Assembly: GCA_034437315.1 (NCBI GenBank)
Contig: DAOTUC010000152.1
Coordinates: 1-26,051, forward strand
From: DSAR01 sp034437315
GTDB taxonomy: Bacteria; Chloroflexota; Anaerolineae; B4-G1
Direction of reading: 5' to 3'
DNA length: 26,051 nucleotides
In this document: one piece after another, positions 14,683 to 22,249 of the stretch
How positions within the stretch are numbered: the stretch's first letter is position 1
Layout of the letters: each line of letters begins with the position of its first letter
Notes under the pieces: generated by a model
Seen by the model: only the letters and a program-made list of their open reading frames with translations
The model's database searches: none
What the model was told of the DNA's origin: nothing
Made by a program: the position numbers and the translations under genes

Positions 14683-15312
14683 ATGATGATTGTTGAAGTC
14701 ATATTTTCCACCCTCGACCCGGGGGGGCGGCCAAATTTCGCGCCGATGGGCGTTACATGGAACGAGACCGAGATGATCGTCCGCCCCTTCCGCAACACGA
14801 GCACTTACCGCAACCTGGTCGCCACGGGCGCCGGGGTGGCGAACGTGACCGACAACGTCTTGACATTCGTCCACACAGCGCTAGACAAACATCCGCCGGA
14901 TGTTTGCTATCCGGCGGATGACGAGCGGATGACAAACATCCGACGCTGGCCCCACTTCCCCGCCCGCCACGTGCGCGGCGTCGTCCTGGAGGAGACGTGT
15001 TACTGGCGTGAGTTAGCGGTGATAGACATGGATGCAGCCGCAGCCGCAGAGACGGAGAGAGCGACTATGCCCTGTCGCGTGGTGGGCGGCGGGAGGCGGC
15101 GGGATTTCCTGGGCTTCAATCGCGGCAAAAACGCCGTCGTTGAGGCGACGATCCTGGCGACGAGGCTTCATCTCTATCCGTTCTCGGACATTCAAGCCGC
15201 CTTTCAGCGCTATCGGGAGATCGTTCATAAAACAGGCGGACGACAGGAGCGAGAAGCCATGCAATATCTAGATGAGTATGTGACGAGGTGGTTCCTTGCG
15301 AGTGCGCGTTGA
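14683..15312 (+). CDS. DUF447-like protein, possible FMN-binding split-barrel
   Basis: 209 residues. The start MMIVEVIFSTLDPGGRPNFAPMGV resembles DUF447, a flavin-reductase-like split-barrel family shared by methanogens and H4MPT-using bacteria. NTSTYRNL (near 39) and GVANVTDNVLTFVHTAL (near 52) fit that fold, and GFNRGKNAVVEATILATRLHLYP near 145 is the second conserved block. Its function in H4MPT-linked metabolism is not known. A mirrored set of three hairpin-repeat units replaces residues 68-87. The gene overlaps the following beta-RFAP synthase gene by 17 bp. Confidence 0.7.
   Translation: MMIVEVIFSTLDPGGRPNFAPMGVTWNETEMIVRPFRNTSTYRNLVATGAGVANVTDNVLTFVHTALDKHPPDVCYPADDERMTNIRRWPHFPARHVRGVVLEETCYWRELAVIDMDAAAAAETERATMPCRVVGGGRRRDFLGFNRGKNAVVEATILATRLHLYPFSDIQAAFQRYREIVHKTGGRQEREAMQYLDEYVTRWFLASAR
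14885..14942 (+). repeat. Mirrored cluster of three hairpin repeat units inside the DUF447-like gene
   Basis: A half unit (ACAAACATCCG) meets a reverse unit (CGGATGTTTGCTATCCG), creating 10-bp arms CAAACATCCG and CGGATGTTTG around one base (14886-14906). A short spacer CGGATGACGA and a forward unit GCGGATGACAAACATCCG follow. All of it is in frame, read as DKHPPDVCYPADDERMTNIR. Confidence 0.85.
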
Positions 15313-16324
15313 ATCGGCCGCCCGGCTGCATATGGGATTTATAGACCTGCACGGCGGCCTGGGGCGGAAATTTGGCAGTATCGGCGTGGCCCTGGAACAG
15401 CCCCAGCTGATCCTGGAGGCGACGCCCGCAGGGCGCATCACGGTCGTCAATGGAAGCGGAGAGGCCAGCGTAGACGCTGAATGTGAGCGGGCTGAGGAAT
15501 TCGCTCGACGCTTCTACGCCGCGTATGACGCGCTGACGCCGCCGGATGCTTGCTATCCGCGCGTGCACATTCAAATCCAGGCGATCATCCCACCTCACCA
15601 GGGCCTTGGGTCCGGGACCCAATTGGCGTTGGCCGTCGGCGCCGCCCTGGCGAAACTGCACGGCGTGGAGACCGGCGCGTTTGAATTGGCGCGGGTGATG
15701 GCGCGCGGAAAACGCTCCAGCATTGGCATTGGGGCCTTCCAACAGGGCGGCTTCCTGGTAGACGCCGGACGTATGTCCGGCGGACGCACGTCCGACAGCG
15801 CCCCTCTATCCCCCATCGTCGTCCGGCGACCCTTTCCCGGCGATTGGCGCTTCGTCATCGTCAATCCGGGAGTCGCGCCTGGATTGAGCGGCGACGAGGA
15901 AACACAGGCCTTCGTCGAGATGCCGCGACCGTCGCCCGAACACGCGGGCCAGATCGCGCGGCTGGTGATGATGCAGATGCTGCCCGCCCTGGCGGAAAGG
16001 GACATCGCTCGCTTCGGCGCCAGCTTGACGCAGATACAGCGCCTGGTGGGCGATTGCTTCGCGCCGGTGCAGGGCGGTCGATACGCCAACCCCCTCTCCG
16101 CCGAACTGATCGACTTCCTGCTGGATCAAGGGGCGGCCGGCGCGGGCCAAAGCTCCTGGGGGCCGACTGTCTACGGCCTGGTGGAAGGGACGGCGGCGGC
16201 CCAGGCGCTCGAGGATCGCGTGCGGGCGTGGATCGCAGCGCGACCGGCCGACGCGCGCAAGCCAGCGGCGATCTATCGCAGCCGAGTCGCCAATGAGGGA
16301 GCGCGTGTACACGTCATACCATAA
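15296..16324 (+). CDS. mptG: Beta-ribofuranosylaminobenzene 5'-phosphate (beta-RFAP) synthase
   Basis: 342 residues. TTG 15296 is chosen because GAGG (15285-15288) is 7 nt upstream; GTG 15302 is the alternative. The enzyme condenses p-aminobenzoate with PRPP, releasing CO2 and PPi, the committed step for the H4MPT arm. SAARLHMGFIDLHGGLGRKFGSIG (residues 7-30) and the GHMP-kinase-like loop PPHQGLGSGTQLALAVG (about 97-113) are family signatures, as are GKRSSIGIGAFQQGGF near 137 and GAGQSSWGPTVYG near 281. Two hairpin elements are embedded: a reverse unit at 15542-15560 (PDACYP) and a CGGAC/GTCCG pair at 15765-15794, both in variable hydrophilic loops. Confidence 0.92.
   Translation: MRVRVESAARLHMGFIDLHGGLGRKFGSIGVALEQPQLILEATPAGRITVVNGSGEASVDAECERAEEFARRFYAAYDALTPPDACYPRVHIQIQAIIPPHQGLGSGTQLALAVGAALAKLHGVETGAFELARVMARGKRSSIGIGAFQQGGFLVDAGRMSGGRTSDSAPLSPIVVRRPFPGDWRFVIVNPGVAPGLSGDEETQAFVEMPRPSPEHAGQIARLVMMQMLPALAERDIARFGASLTQIQRLVGDCFAPVQGGRYANPLSAELIDFLLDQGAAGAGQSSWGPTVYGLVEGTAAAQALEDRVRAWIAARPADARKPAAIYRSRVANEGARVHVIP
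15542..15560 (-). repeat. Hairpin repeat copy, reverse orientation, inside beta-RFAP synthase gene
   Basis: CCGGATGCTTGCTATCCGC has the CGGAT/ATCCG stem and a 7-nt loop. Read as PDACYPR. Confidence 0.75.
15765..15794 (+). repeat. Variant hairpin pair (CGGAC/GTCCG stem) inside beta-RFAP synthase gene
   Basis: CGGACGTATGTCCG and CGGACGCACGTCCG lie side by side (period 15 bp), read as AGRMSGGRTSD. Relative to the main family the last stem pair is C-G in place of T-A, and the loop is 4 nt. Confidence 0.65.
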
Positions 16325-16432
16325 GCAAACCGTCGTTGGACCATCGTTGGACCGCCGGCGTCTCGCTGGCATGCCGGGCTGTCAGGACGACGGCGCTCCT
16401 ACGCCGGAGCGCCGACAAATAGCAAACACATT
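16325..16432 (+). repeat. Non-coding spacer with direct repeat and two inverted repeats
   Basis: The largest gap inside the operon. TCGTTGGACC is repeated with 10-bp spacing near 16334-16352. CCGGC...GCCGG arms flank 16354-16377. CGGCGCTCC (16391-16399) pairs with GGAGCGCCG (16406-16414), a 9-bp stem with a 6-nt loop and no T run. These look like REP-type elements, not a terminator. Confidence 0.5.
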
Positions 16433-17590
16433 ATGATCCGAGCGATAGGCATCGACCCAGGGACGATCAGTTTCGACGTGTGCGGCCTGGAGGGGCGACA
16501 GCGCCTTTTTCTGGACCTCAGCCTGCCCACAGCCGACGTATCCGCCAACCCGGGGATATTGACCGACCGGATACAGGAGGCCGGGCCGGTGGATATGATC
16601 GTCGGCCCATCGGGCTACGGGCTGCCCTGGGTCCGCGCCCAGGATTTAACCGCGCGGGACATCGATCTGGCTATCGGATGGCCGCCGGTCGCCCAACGAT
16701 CGCCGACAGGACAAGCCGGAGAGACCATCATCGGGGGGATGCGGGGCTTGCTTCGCGGGTTGCAAGCGCTCAGCAAAGAGCGAGACCTGCCCATCTACTT
16801 TGCGCCCGGGGTGATCCACCTGGCGACCGTGCCGGCCCATCGCAAGGTCAACCGGATTGACATGGGGACCGCCGACAAGTTATGCGCGGTCGTGCTGGGC
16901 GTATATGATCAGGCCCGCCGCCTTGGGATCGACTACCGGGAGACCGCCTTCATCTACGTCGAACTGGGCGGGGCCTTCACCGCCGTCATCGCCGTGGACG
17001 GGGGGCGGATCGTGGATGGGGTGGGGGGCGCGTCCGGCCCGCTGGGCTATCTGGCGGCCGGCGCGATGGATGGCGAACTGGCCTACCTGCTGGGCGGTTT
17101 TCACAAGGGCGCGCTCTTCACAGGCGGCGCGGCCTACGTCGCCGGGGATCCCGGTCTATCGCCGGAGGAACTGATCGACCGCGCCGAGACCCCAGCGGGC
17201 GAGCCGTGTCGATTGGCCTGGGACGCCTTTATCGAGCGCCTGGTCAAAGGCGTCGCCGCGATGCTGGTCAGCGCGCCCAACCCGCGAGAGATCCTGCTCT
17301 CCGGGCGGCTCTGCCGCGCGCCGAAGATTCGCCGGCGCGTGGAACAGGCGCTCGAAGAACTCGCCGCGCAGAACGCCCGCCGTTTCACGCCTGTACAAGT
17401 GACCGGTTTCACCGCCGACGGTTTGTCATCCACCGTCGCCAAAGAGGCGGCGCAGGGCGCCGCCCTCATCGCCAACGGGCTGGCGGGCGGCGTCCACGCC
17501 GATTTGATCGATGCGATGCGGCTCCGCGAGGCCAACGGGACCACCCTGGACCATCTATACGTCGCCGGCGCGGACAAGCTGCACATCTAA
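16433..17590 (+). CDS. DUF1464-like ASKHA-fold protein of unknown function
   Basis: 385 residues. The N-terminus IRAIGIDPGTISFDVCGLEG is the phosphate-1 loop of the actin/hexokinase/acetokinase superfamily, and FIYVELGGAFTAVIAVDGG near 178 is the phosphate-2 type motif. GGASGPLGYLAAGAMDGELAYLLGG near 198 is characteristic of DUF1464, once described as predicted butyrate kinases and common in archaea with H4MPT. Residues 280-310 (EILLSGRLCRAPKIRRRVE) fit the adenosine motif region. No ribosome site is obvious at ATG 16433. Its presence among pterin genes suggests a role in carrier metabolism, but no reaction is known. It ends just before ftr. Confidence 0.7.
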   Translation: MIRAIGIDPGTISFDVCGLEGRQRLFLDLSLPTADVSANPGILTDRIQEAGPVDMIVGPSGYGLPWVRAQDLTARDIDLAIGWPPVAQRSPTGQAGETIIGGMRGLLRGLQALSKERDLPIYFAPGVIHLATVPAHRKVNRIDMGTADKLCAVVLGVYDQARRLGIDYRETAFIYVELGGAFTAVIAVDGGRIVDGVGGASGPLGYLAAGAMDGELAYLLGGFHKGALFTGGAAYVAGDPGLSPEELIDRAETPAGEPCRLAWDAFIERLVKGVAAMLVSAPNPREILLSGRLCRAPKIRRRVEQALEELAAQNARRFTPVQVTGFTADGLSSTVAKEAAQGAALIANGLAGGVHADLIDAMRLREANGTTLDHLYVAGADKLHI

Positions 17591-17603
17591 GAAAGGAATG
17601 GGC

Positions 17604-18494
17604 ATGCACATCAACGGGGTGGAGATTGAGGATACATTCGCCGAAGCCTTCAAGATGCGCGGCGCGCGCTTGATCATCACCGCCGCCAACCAACGTTGGG
17701 CGCAGATCGCCGCCCGCGAAGCCGCTGGTTTCGCCACGTCGGTCATCGCCTGCGGTTGCGAGGCCGGCGTCGAAGGGCCCATCCCGGCGGATGAGACCCC
17801 CGACGGTCGACCGGGCGTCAGCGTCCTCGTCTTCACGATGGGGCCGAAGGGTATGGCGGAACAATTGATGAAGCGAGTGGGACAGTGCGTCATGACCTGC
17901 GCCACGACCGCCTGCTTTGACGGCCTGCCGGATAACGAGAATCCAAAGGTCAAGGTCGGTGGGCAACTGCGCTACTTCGGCGATGGCTTTCAGTTCAGCA
18001 AGCGGCTGGAAGGTCGTAGGCTGTGGCGCATCCCAGTGATGGAGGGGGAGTTCGTCGTCGAAGAAAGTTTCGGCGTCCAGAAGGCGGTCGGAGGCGGCAA
18101 CTTCCTCATCCTGGGCCAGAGCGCCGAGGCGACCCTGGCGGCGGCCGAGCGAGCCGTGGCGGAGATGGAAAGAGTCCGCGGCGTCGTGACGCCTTTTCCC
18201 GGCGGCATCGTCCGCAGCGGGAGCAAGACCACGTCAAAGTACAAATTCCTGCGGGCCTCGACCAACGACGCTTACTGCCCCACGCTGCGTCGCCAGACCG
18301 AATCGGCGCTGCCTGCGGGGGTCAATTCAGTGTTGGAAATCGTGATCGATGGCTTGGGCGAGGCGGCGGTGCGGGAGGCGATGCGCATCGGCGTCCACGC
18401 AGCTTGCCAGGCGGGGATCGTGCGTATCTCGGCCGGCAACTATGGCGGCACGCTCGGCCCATATCACTTTCACTTGCGGGAAATTGTGGGGTAA
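17604..18494 (+). CDS. ftr: Formylmethanofuran:H4MPT formyltransferase
   Basis: 296 residues. ATG 17604 is chosen over upstream ATG 17598 because AGGA has proper spacing only to the former, and MHINGVEIEDTFAEAF then matches the start of archaeal Ftr. It moves the formyl group between H4MPT and methanofuran. Conserved blocks include ETPDGRPGVSVLVF near 67, GQCVMTCATTACFDGLP near 92, PVMEGEFVVEESFGV near 140, PFPGGIVRSGSKTTSKYKFLRASTND near 192 and AGNYGGTLGPYHFHL near the end. A diverged hairpin-repeat-like segment (17929-17944) encodes PDNENP in a variable loop. FwdC follows after two bases, as in Fhc and Fwd operons. Confidence 0.95.
   Translation: MHINGVEIEDTFAEAFKMRGARLIITAANQRWAQIAAREAAGFATSVIACGCEAGVEGPIPADETPDGRPGVSVLVFTMGPKGMAEQLMKRVGQCVMTCATTACFDGLPDNENPKVKVGGQLRYFGDGFQFSKRLEGRRLWRIPVMEGEFVVEESFGVQKAVGGGNFLILGQSAEATLAAAERAVAEMERVRGVVTPFPGGIVRSGSKTTSKYKFLRASTNDAYCPTLRRQTESALPAGVNSVLEIVIDGLGEAAVREAMRIGVHAACQAGIVRISAGNYGGTLGPYHFHLREIVG
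17929..17944 (+). repeat. Possible diverged hairpin repeat copy inside ftr
   Basis: CGGATAACGAGAATCC differs from the unit CGGATAACGAACATCC at two positions and is read in the same frame (DNENP for DNEHP). Short enough that chance is possible. Confidence 0.35.
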
Positions 18495-18496
18495 CG

Positions 18497-19384
18497 ATGG
18501 AATCAGAACACTTGCGGGCAGATCAAGAAATCCAATCGAGCGTCACGTTGCGCCTGAAGCAGTTCTCGACGATGCCGATTGAGGCGGACGCCATCCGCCC
18601 GGATCGATTCGCGGGATGCAGCCTGTCGGAGATCGCGGCGTCGCCCCTGCTCTACGGGCGACGCTGGATGACGGTGGGCGATCTGTTCACACTGAGGGCG
18701 GATGGCGAACGTCCGGCGGACGCAGCCGGCGCGGACCCGCTGCACATCACACTCATCGGCGACCTGCGCCACGTCAAACGGATTGGCGAGGGGATGCGCC
18801 AGGGACGCATCACCATCCACGGCGACGTGGGGATGCACCTGGGGGCGCAAATGCGCGGCGGCGAAATCGTGGTCCACGGGAACGTGGGCGCGTGGGCCGG
18901 CGCCCATCTATCCGGCGGGCGCATCAGAATCCACGGGAACGCCGGGCCGATGCTGGGAGCGGCCTACGTCGGTGAGAAGCGCGGCATGCGCGGCGGCGTC
19001 ATCATCGTCGATGGCGACGCCGGCCCACGAGCCGGGGAACGGATGCGGCGGGGACTGATCGTCGTCCAGGGCGACGTGGGCCCATTCGCCGGGGCGCGCA
19101 TCATCGCCGGTTCCATCATCGTCTTCGGCGCGCTGGGCGCGAGGGCCGGCGCCGGGATGAAGCGCGGTTCCATCGTCGCTCTGGGGGGAGTATCCGAGGA
19201 GCTGTTGCCCACCTTTCGTTATACTTGCTCTTACCGGCCCGTCTTCCTGCGCTACTACCTGCGTCGATTGCGCGAATGGGCGCTTCCAGTCACTTCCGGG
19301 CAGATTGATGGGCTTTTTCATCGCTACGTTGGCGATATCACATCTCTGGGAAAAGGAGAAATTTTAATCTATGGGGGCGGATAA
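18497..19384 (+). CDS. fwdC: Formylmethanofuran dehydrogenase subunit C
   Basis: 295 residues, start ATG 18497 two bases after the ftr stop. FwdC is a right-handed beta-helix subunit holding the Fwd core together. The helix is visible as repeated turns of the form IxVxGDVGxxxGxxMxxGxI, about seven from residue 90 to 225: ITIHGDVGMHLGAQMRGG, IVVHGNVGAWAGAHLSGG, IRIHGNAGPMLG, and so on. The C-terminal segment FRYTCSYRPVFLRYYLRRL near 239 is also typical. A variant hairpin repeat (18698-18723, read ADGERPADA) sits at residues 68-76. The last codons and stop overlap the mch start by 14 bp within another repeat copy. Confidence 0.9.
   Translation: MESEHLRADQEIQSSVTLRLKQFSTMPIEADAIRPDRFAGCSLSEIAASPLLYGRRWMTVGDLFTLRADGERPADAAGADPLHITLIGDLRHVKRIGEGMRQGRITIHGDVGMHLGAQMRGGEIVVHGNVGAWAGAHLSGGRIRIHGNAGPMLGAAYVGEKRGMRGGVIIVDGDAGPRAGERMRRGLIVVQGDVGPFAGARIIAGSIIVFGALGARAGAGMKRGSIVALGGVSEELLPTFRYTCSYRPVFLRYYLRRLREWALPVTSGQIDGLFHRYVGDITSLGKGEILIYGGG
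18698..18723 (+). repeat. Intermediate hairpin repeat copy inside fwdC
   Basis: GCGGATGGCGAACGTCCG, then GCGGACGC. The stem is CGGAT/GTCCG with a T-G pair and a 7-nt loop, intermediate between the CGGAT/ATCCG and CGGAC/GTCCG forms. Read as ADGERPADA. Confidence 0.65.
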
Positions 19385-20423
19385 CAAACATCCGGCGCAA
19401 GCCGGTCATCCAACAGCCGGGCGACGGCCAAGCGTCAATACGCGGGCGTTGAAAATCGTCCAGCATATGATCGCCGATGCGCATGCGTTGGCAATTTCCG
19501 TGACAACTCTACCCAATGGAACAACCATCCTCGACGCCGGTATTCACGTCTACGGTTCGATGGAGGCCGGGCGGCTCCTGTCCGAGGTCTGCATGGGCGG
19601 GCTGGGCCGCGTCCAATTTTGCGAGTTCTCGCACGACGACCTGTGGCTTCCCGGCGTGAGCGTGTCGGTGAGTCACCCGCCGGTGGCATGTATGGCTTCC
19701 CAATACGCGGGTTGGGCGATTCAGGCAGACGACTTTTTTGCCATGGGATCCGGCCCGGCGCGTTCCCTTTACGCCAACGAGTCCCTCTTTGAGCGATTGA
19801 CCTATCGAGACCAGGCAAATGCGGCTATCCTGATGTTGGAGGGGCCCAGTCTGCCGTCGGAGGCAATCGCCGACCAGATCGCTCAGAAGTGTCAGGTGCC
19901 CGCAGATCGGCTCTACCTCCTGGTTGCGCCCACCGCCAGCCTGGTCGGGTCAATTCAAATCGCCGCGCGGGTGGTAGAGACCGGATTGCACAAAATGATC
20001 GAGATGGATTTCGACATCAACACCGTCATCTCCGGCTTTGGCGTCAGCCCACTGCCCCCCGTGGCGAAAGACGACCTGGGCGCGATTGGCCGGTCCAACG
20101 ATGGCGTCCTGTACGGCGGACGGGCCTGGTACACCGTAAACACAGACGATGGGTTGCTAGAGGCAGTCATTGAGCGCTTGCCTTCGTCCGCCTCTCCGGA
20201 CTACGGCACGCCTTTCGAGGAGTTATTTCAGCGCCACAACGGCAATTTCTATCAAATCGATCCCCTGCTTTTTAGCCCGGCGGAGGTTCACATCAACAAC
20301 TTGGCCAGCGGTCGCACCTTTCGCGCCGGGCGGGTCAATCGAGAGATGTTGCGCCAGACATTTGGATGCAATAATAATCGAAAGGCCCGGCCTATCTCTG
20401 CAAACGCGCCCGTATTCGCATGA
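19371..20423 (+). CDS. mch: Methenyl-H4MPT cyclohydrolase
   Basis: 350 residues, ATG 19371 with GGAG about 12 nt upstream. Interconverts methenyl-H4MPT and formyl-H4MPT. Homology with archaeal Mch starts at residue 22 (SVNTRALKIVQHMI). It continues with SMEAGRLLSEVCMGGLGRV near 60, DDFFAMGSGPARSL near 121, LLVAPTASLVGSIQIAARVVETGLHKM near 179 and NDGVLYGGRAWY near 242, ending GRTFRAGRVNREMLRQTFG. The first 21 residues are extra and are built by a hairpin-repeat copy (DNKHPAQ...). That copy also contains the stop of fwdC, so the genes overlap by 14 bp. No in-frame start nearer to the homologous region is visible. Confidence 0.94.
   Translation: MGADNKHPAQAGHPTAGRRPSVNTRALKIVQHMIADAHALAISVTTLPNGTTILDAGIHVYGSMEAGRLLSEVCMGGLGRVQFCEFSHDDLWLPGVSVSVSHPPVACMASQYAGWAIQADDFFAMGSGPARSLYANESLFERLTYRDQANAAILMLEGPSLPSEAIADQIAQKCQVPADRLYLLVAPTASLVGSIQIAARVVETGLHKMIEMDFDINTVISGFGVSPLPPVAKDDLGAIGRSNDGVLYGGRAWYTVNTDDGLLEAVIERLPSSASPDYGTPFEELFQRHNGNFYQIDPLLFSPAEVHINNLASGRTFRAGRVNREMLRQTFGCNNNRKARPISANAPVFA
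19377..19396 (+). repeat. Hairpin repeat copy spanning the fwdC stop and mch start
   Basis: GCGGATAACAAACATCCGGC, a clean unit. In the fwdC frame GGATAA gives the stop; in the mch frame it is read as ADNKHPA. Confidence 0.9.
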
Positions 20424-21313
20424 AAGTCGGCATTCTCGGGCGCGGCGGCTGGCACGTGAGCGCCCTGCAAGCGGCATTGGCCCGGCGGGGTATCACGGCC
20501 CCATCCTTCCCTATCACGCGCCTGACCGCGCGCATCTCGGCGCGCCCGCAGATGGCGGCGCCCCATCCAACCGCGGATGATGAACCGCTCGAATCCTACG
20601 ACGTGCTCTTCGTGCGCATAATCCCCGGCGGTTCGCTGGAACAGATCATCTTCCGCGTGGACGCCCTCCACCGGCTGGAAAACGCGGGTGTCCGCATCGT
20701 CAATTCCCCGGCGACCATTGAGCGGACGGTGGACAAATACTACACCTCATCCCTCCTGGAGGACGCCGGCCTGCCGACGCCGCCCACTATCGTCACCGAG
20801 CGCTTCGATGAGGCGATGCGCGCCTTCGACGAGTTGGGCGGCGACGTGGTGGTCAAACCCATCTTCGGTTCTGAGGGCCGGGGGATAGCGCGCGTCTCCG
20901 ACCCGAATACCGCCTACCGGGTCTTCCGGGCGCTGGAACTGGGCCGCTACGTCTACTACGTGCAAGCATTCATCCCCCACCACTGCCAGGACATTCGCCT
21001 GTTCACGGTGGGGTGGGGCGCTCAATGCGCGGTCGTCGCTGCCATGACGCGCCAGGGGAGGACGTGGAAGACGAACATCGCGCAGGGCGCCAGCCCCTCG
21101 CCTCTGACGCCGGACGCTGAATTGCGAGATATCGCCCGACGGGCCGCCGCAGCAGTGGAGGCGGATTACGCCGGGATCGACGTCCTGCCCATCGCAGGCG
21201 GCGGGTATACGGTCATCGAGATCAACGGCATCCCCGGTTGGCGCGGTCTCAAGGCGGCGACCGGGGTGGACGCCGCCGAGCGCCTGGTCGATTACGTGCT
21301 GGCGGGTGAATAA
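20420..21313 (+). CDS. RimK-type ATP-grasp ligase, MptN-like (glutamate ligase candidate)
   Basis: 297 residues, start overlapping the mch stop as ATGA. The pattern is RimK/MptN: an N-terminal GRGGWHV domain, then DVLFVRIIPGGSLEQIIFRVDALHRLE near 56, TVDKYYTSSLLEDAGLPTP near 98, VVVKPIFGSEGRGIARV (146-162, ATP loop), FIPHHCQDIRLFTVG near 184 and EINGIPGWRGLK near 272 (metal site). MptN adds a glutamate to tetrahydromethanopterin to give tetrahydrosarcinapterin, and related enzymes make tyramine-glutamate for methanofuran. Location beside mch favours tailoring of one of the two coenzymes; which one cannot be told from sequence. Confidence 0.78.
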   Translation: MKVGILGRGGWHVSALQAALARRGITAPSFPITRLTARISARPQMAAPHPTADDEPLESYDVLFVRIIPGGSLEQIIFRVDALHRLENAGVRIVNSPATIERTVDKYYTSSLLEDAGLPTPPTIVTERFDEAMRAFDELGGDVVVKPIFGSEGRGIARVSDPNTAYRVFRALELGRYVYYVQAFIPHHCQDIRLFTVGWGAQCAVVAAMTRQGRTWKTNIAQGASPSPLTPDAELRDIARRAAAAVEADYAGIDVLPIAGGGYTVIEINGIPGWRGLKAATGVDAAERLVDYVLAGE

Positions 21314-21334
21314 ACGGGCTCAGTGGGAATGGGA

Positions 21335-22240
21335 ATGAATACAGACCAAATTGCGTGGGCCGCCCAGATGGCCTGCCTGCTGGAACTCTGCGCCGAGAAA
21401 CCCGGCAACGTCTCCCGAACCTGGGATTTCGCGGATACGCATTTCGTCGACTTTATGTCCAGCGCGATAGCCATCGGCCCGGCGCTGCGGGATGCTGTCG
21501 GCGCGCCGGCCGGCGAGACGATCTTGCGAGCGGTGCGCGACACCCGCCGCTTCGTCAATACCAACACCAACCTGGGGATGATCTTGCTGTTGGCCCCGTT
21601 GGCGAAGGCCGCCGGGCGCGAGCGATCCCATCCCGACGGCCTGCGGGCCGAGGTGGGCCAAGTATTGCGCGCGCTGACGGTAGAAGACGCCCGTCTGGCT
21701 TTCGAGGCCATTCGCCTGGCAGCGCCGGGCGGCCTGGGCGAGGTCGAGCGTTACGACGTGCGCCAGCCCACCGTCGATGTGACGCTGCGTGAAGCTATGG
21801 CGGCGGCCCAACACCGAGACAGCGTGGCCCGTGAATACGTCACCGATTTTGAGATCACCTTCGAGCTGGGATGCGCCGCCTTGCGACAATTCTGGGCGGA
21901 GGGACGAGGACTGGCGGACGCCATCGTCCAGACCGCGCTGGTCATCATAGCCCAAACGCCGGACACGCTGATCGCCCGCAAGGAGGGCGTCGCCGCCGCC
22001 CAGGCCGTCTCCCGGCAGGCGGAACAGGTCTTGCAGGCCGGGGGCGCTTTCTCCGAACGGGGCCGGGAGGCGTTGCGTCGCTTCGACCGCGCGGTCCGCG
22101 ACAGTGGACACCGTTTGAATCCTGGCGCGACGGCGGATCTGGTCGCAGCCTCTCTTTTTGTCTTCTTGATCGATCCACCGGCGGACCGTGCGTCCGCCCT
22201 TCACGACGTCTCCTTTTCGACCTTGCTGACCCGCTGGTGA
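21335..22240 (+). CDS. CitG-like (triphosphoribosyl-dephospho-CoA synthase family) protein
   Basis: 301 residues from ATG 21335 (other in-frame starts at GTG 21323 and ATG 21329), placed after GGGAA. Family hallmarks are LLELCAEKPGNVSRTWDF near 16, NTNTNLGMILLLAPLA near 74, and the late block ALVIIAQTPDTLIARKEG near 205. CitG transfers a phosphoribosyl group between ATP and dephospho-CoA for citrate lyase. There is no citrate lyase here, and homologues recur in H4MPT clusters of methylotrophs, so a different ribosyl transfer in H4MPT or methanofuran assembly is a reasonable inference. A CGGAC/GTCCG hairpin (22180-22198) encodes PADRAS near the C-terminus. Confidence 0.75.
   Translation: MNTDQIAWAAQMACLLELCAEKPGNVSRTWDFADTHFVDFMSSAIAIGPALRDAVGAPAGETILRAVRDTRRFVNTNTNLGMILLLAPLAKAAGRERSHPDGLRAEVGQVLRALTVEDARLAFEAIRLAAPGGLGEVERYDVRQPTVDVTLREAMAAAQHRDSVAREYVTDFEITFELGCAALRQFWAEGRGLADAIVQTALVIIAQTPDTLIARKEGVAAAQAVSRQAEQVLQAGGAFSERGREALRRFDRAVRDSGHRLNPGATADLVAASLFVFLIDPPADRASALHDVSFSTLLTRW
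22180..22198 (+). repeat. Variant hairpin (GGCGGAC/GTCCGCC) inside the CitG-like gene
   Basis: A 7-bp perfect stem with a 5-nt loop (CGTGC), read as PADRAS. Related to the CGGAC/GTCCG variant at 15765. Confidence 0.55.
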
Positions 22241-22249
22241 GAGCAAACG

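Noticed and set aside
16391..16414. Hairpin before DUF1464 as an intrinsic terminator
   Set aside because: There is a good 9-bp stem but no following T tract, and the downstream genes continue the same pathway.
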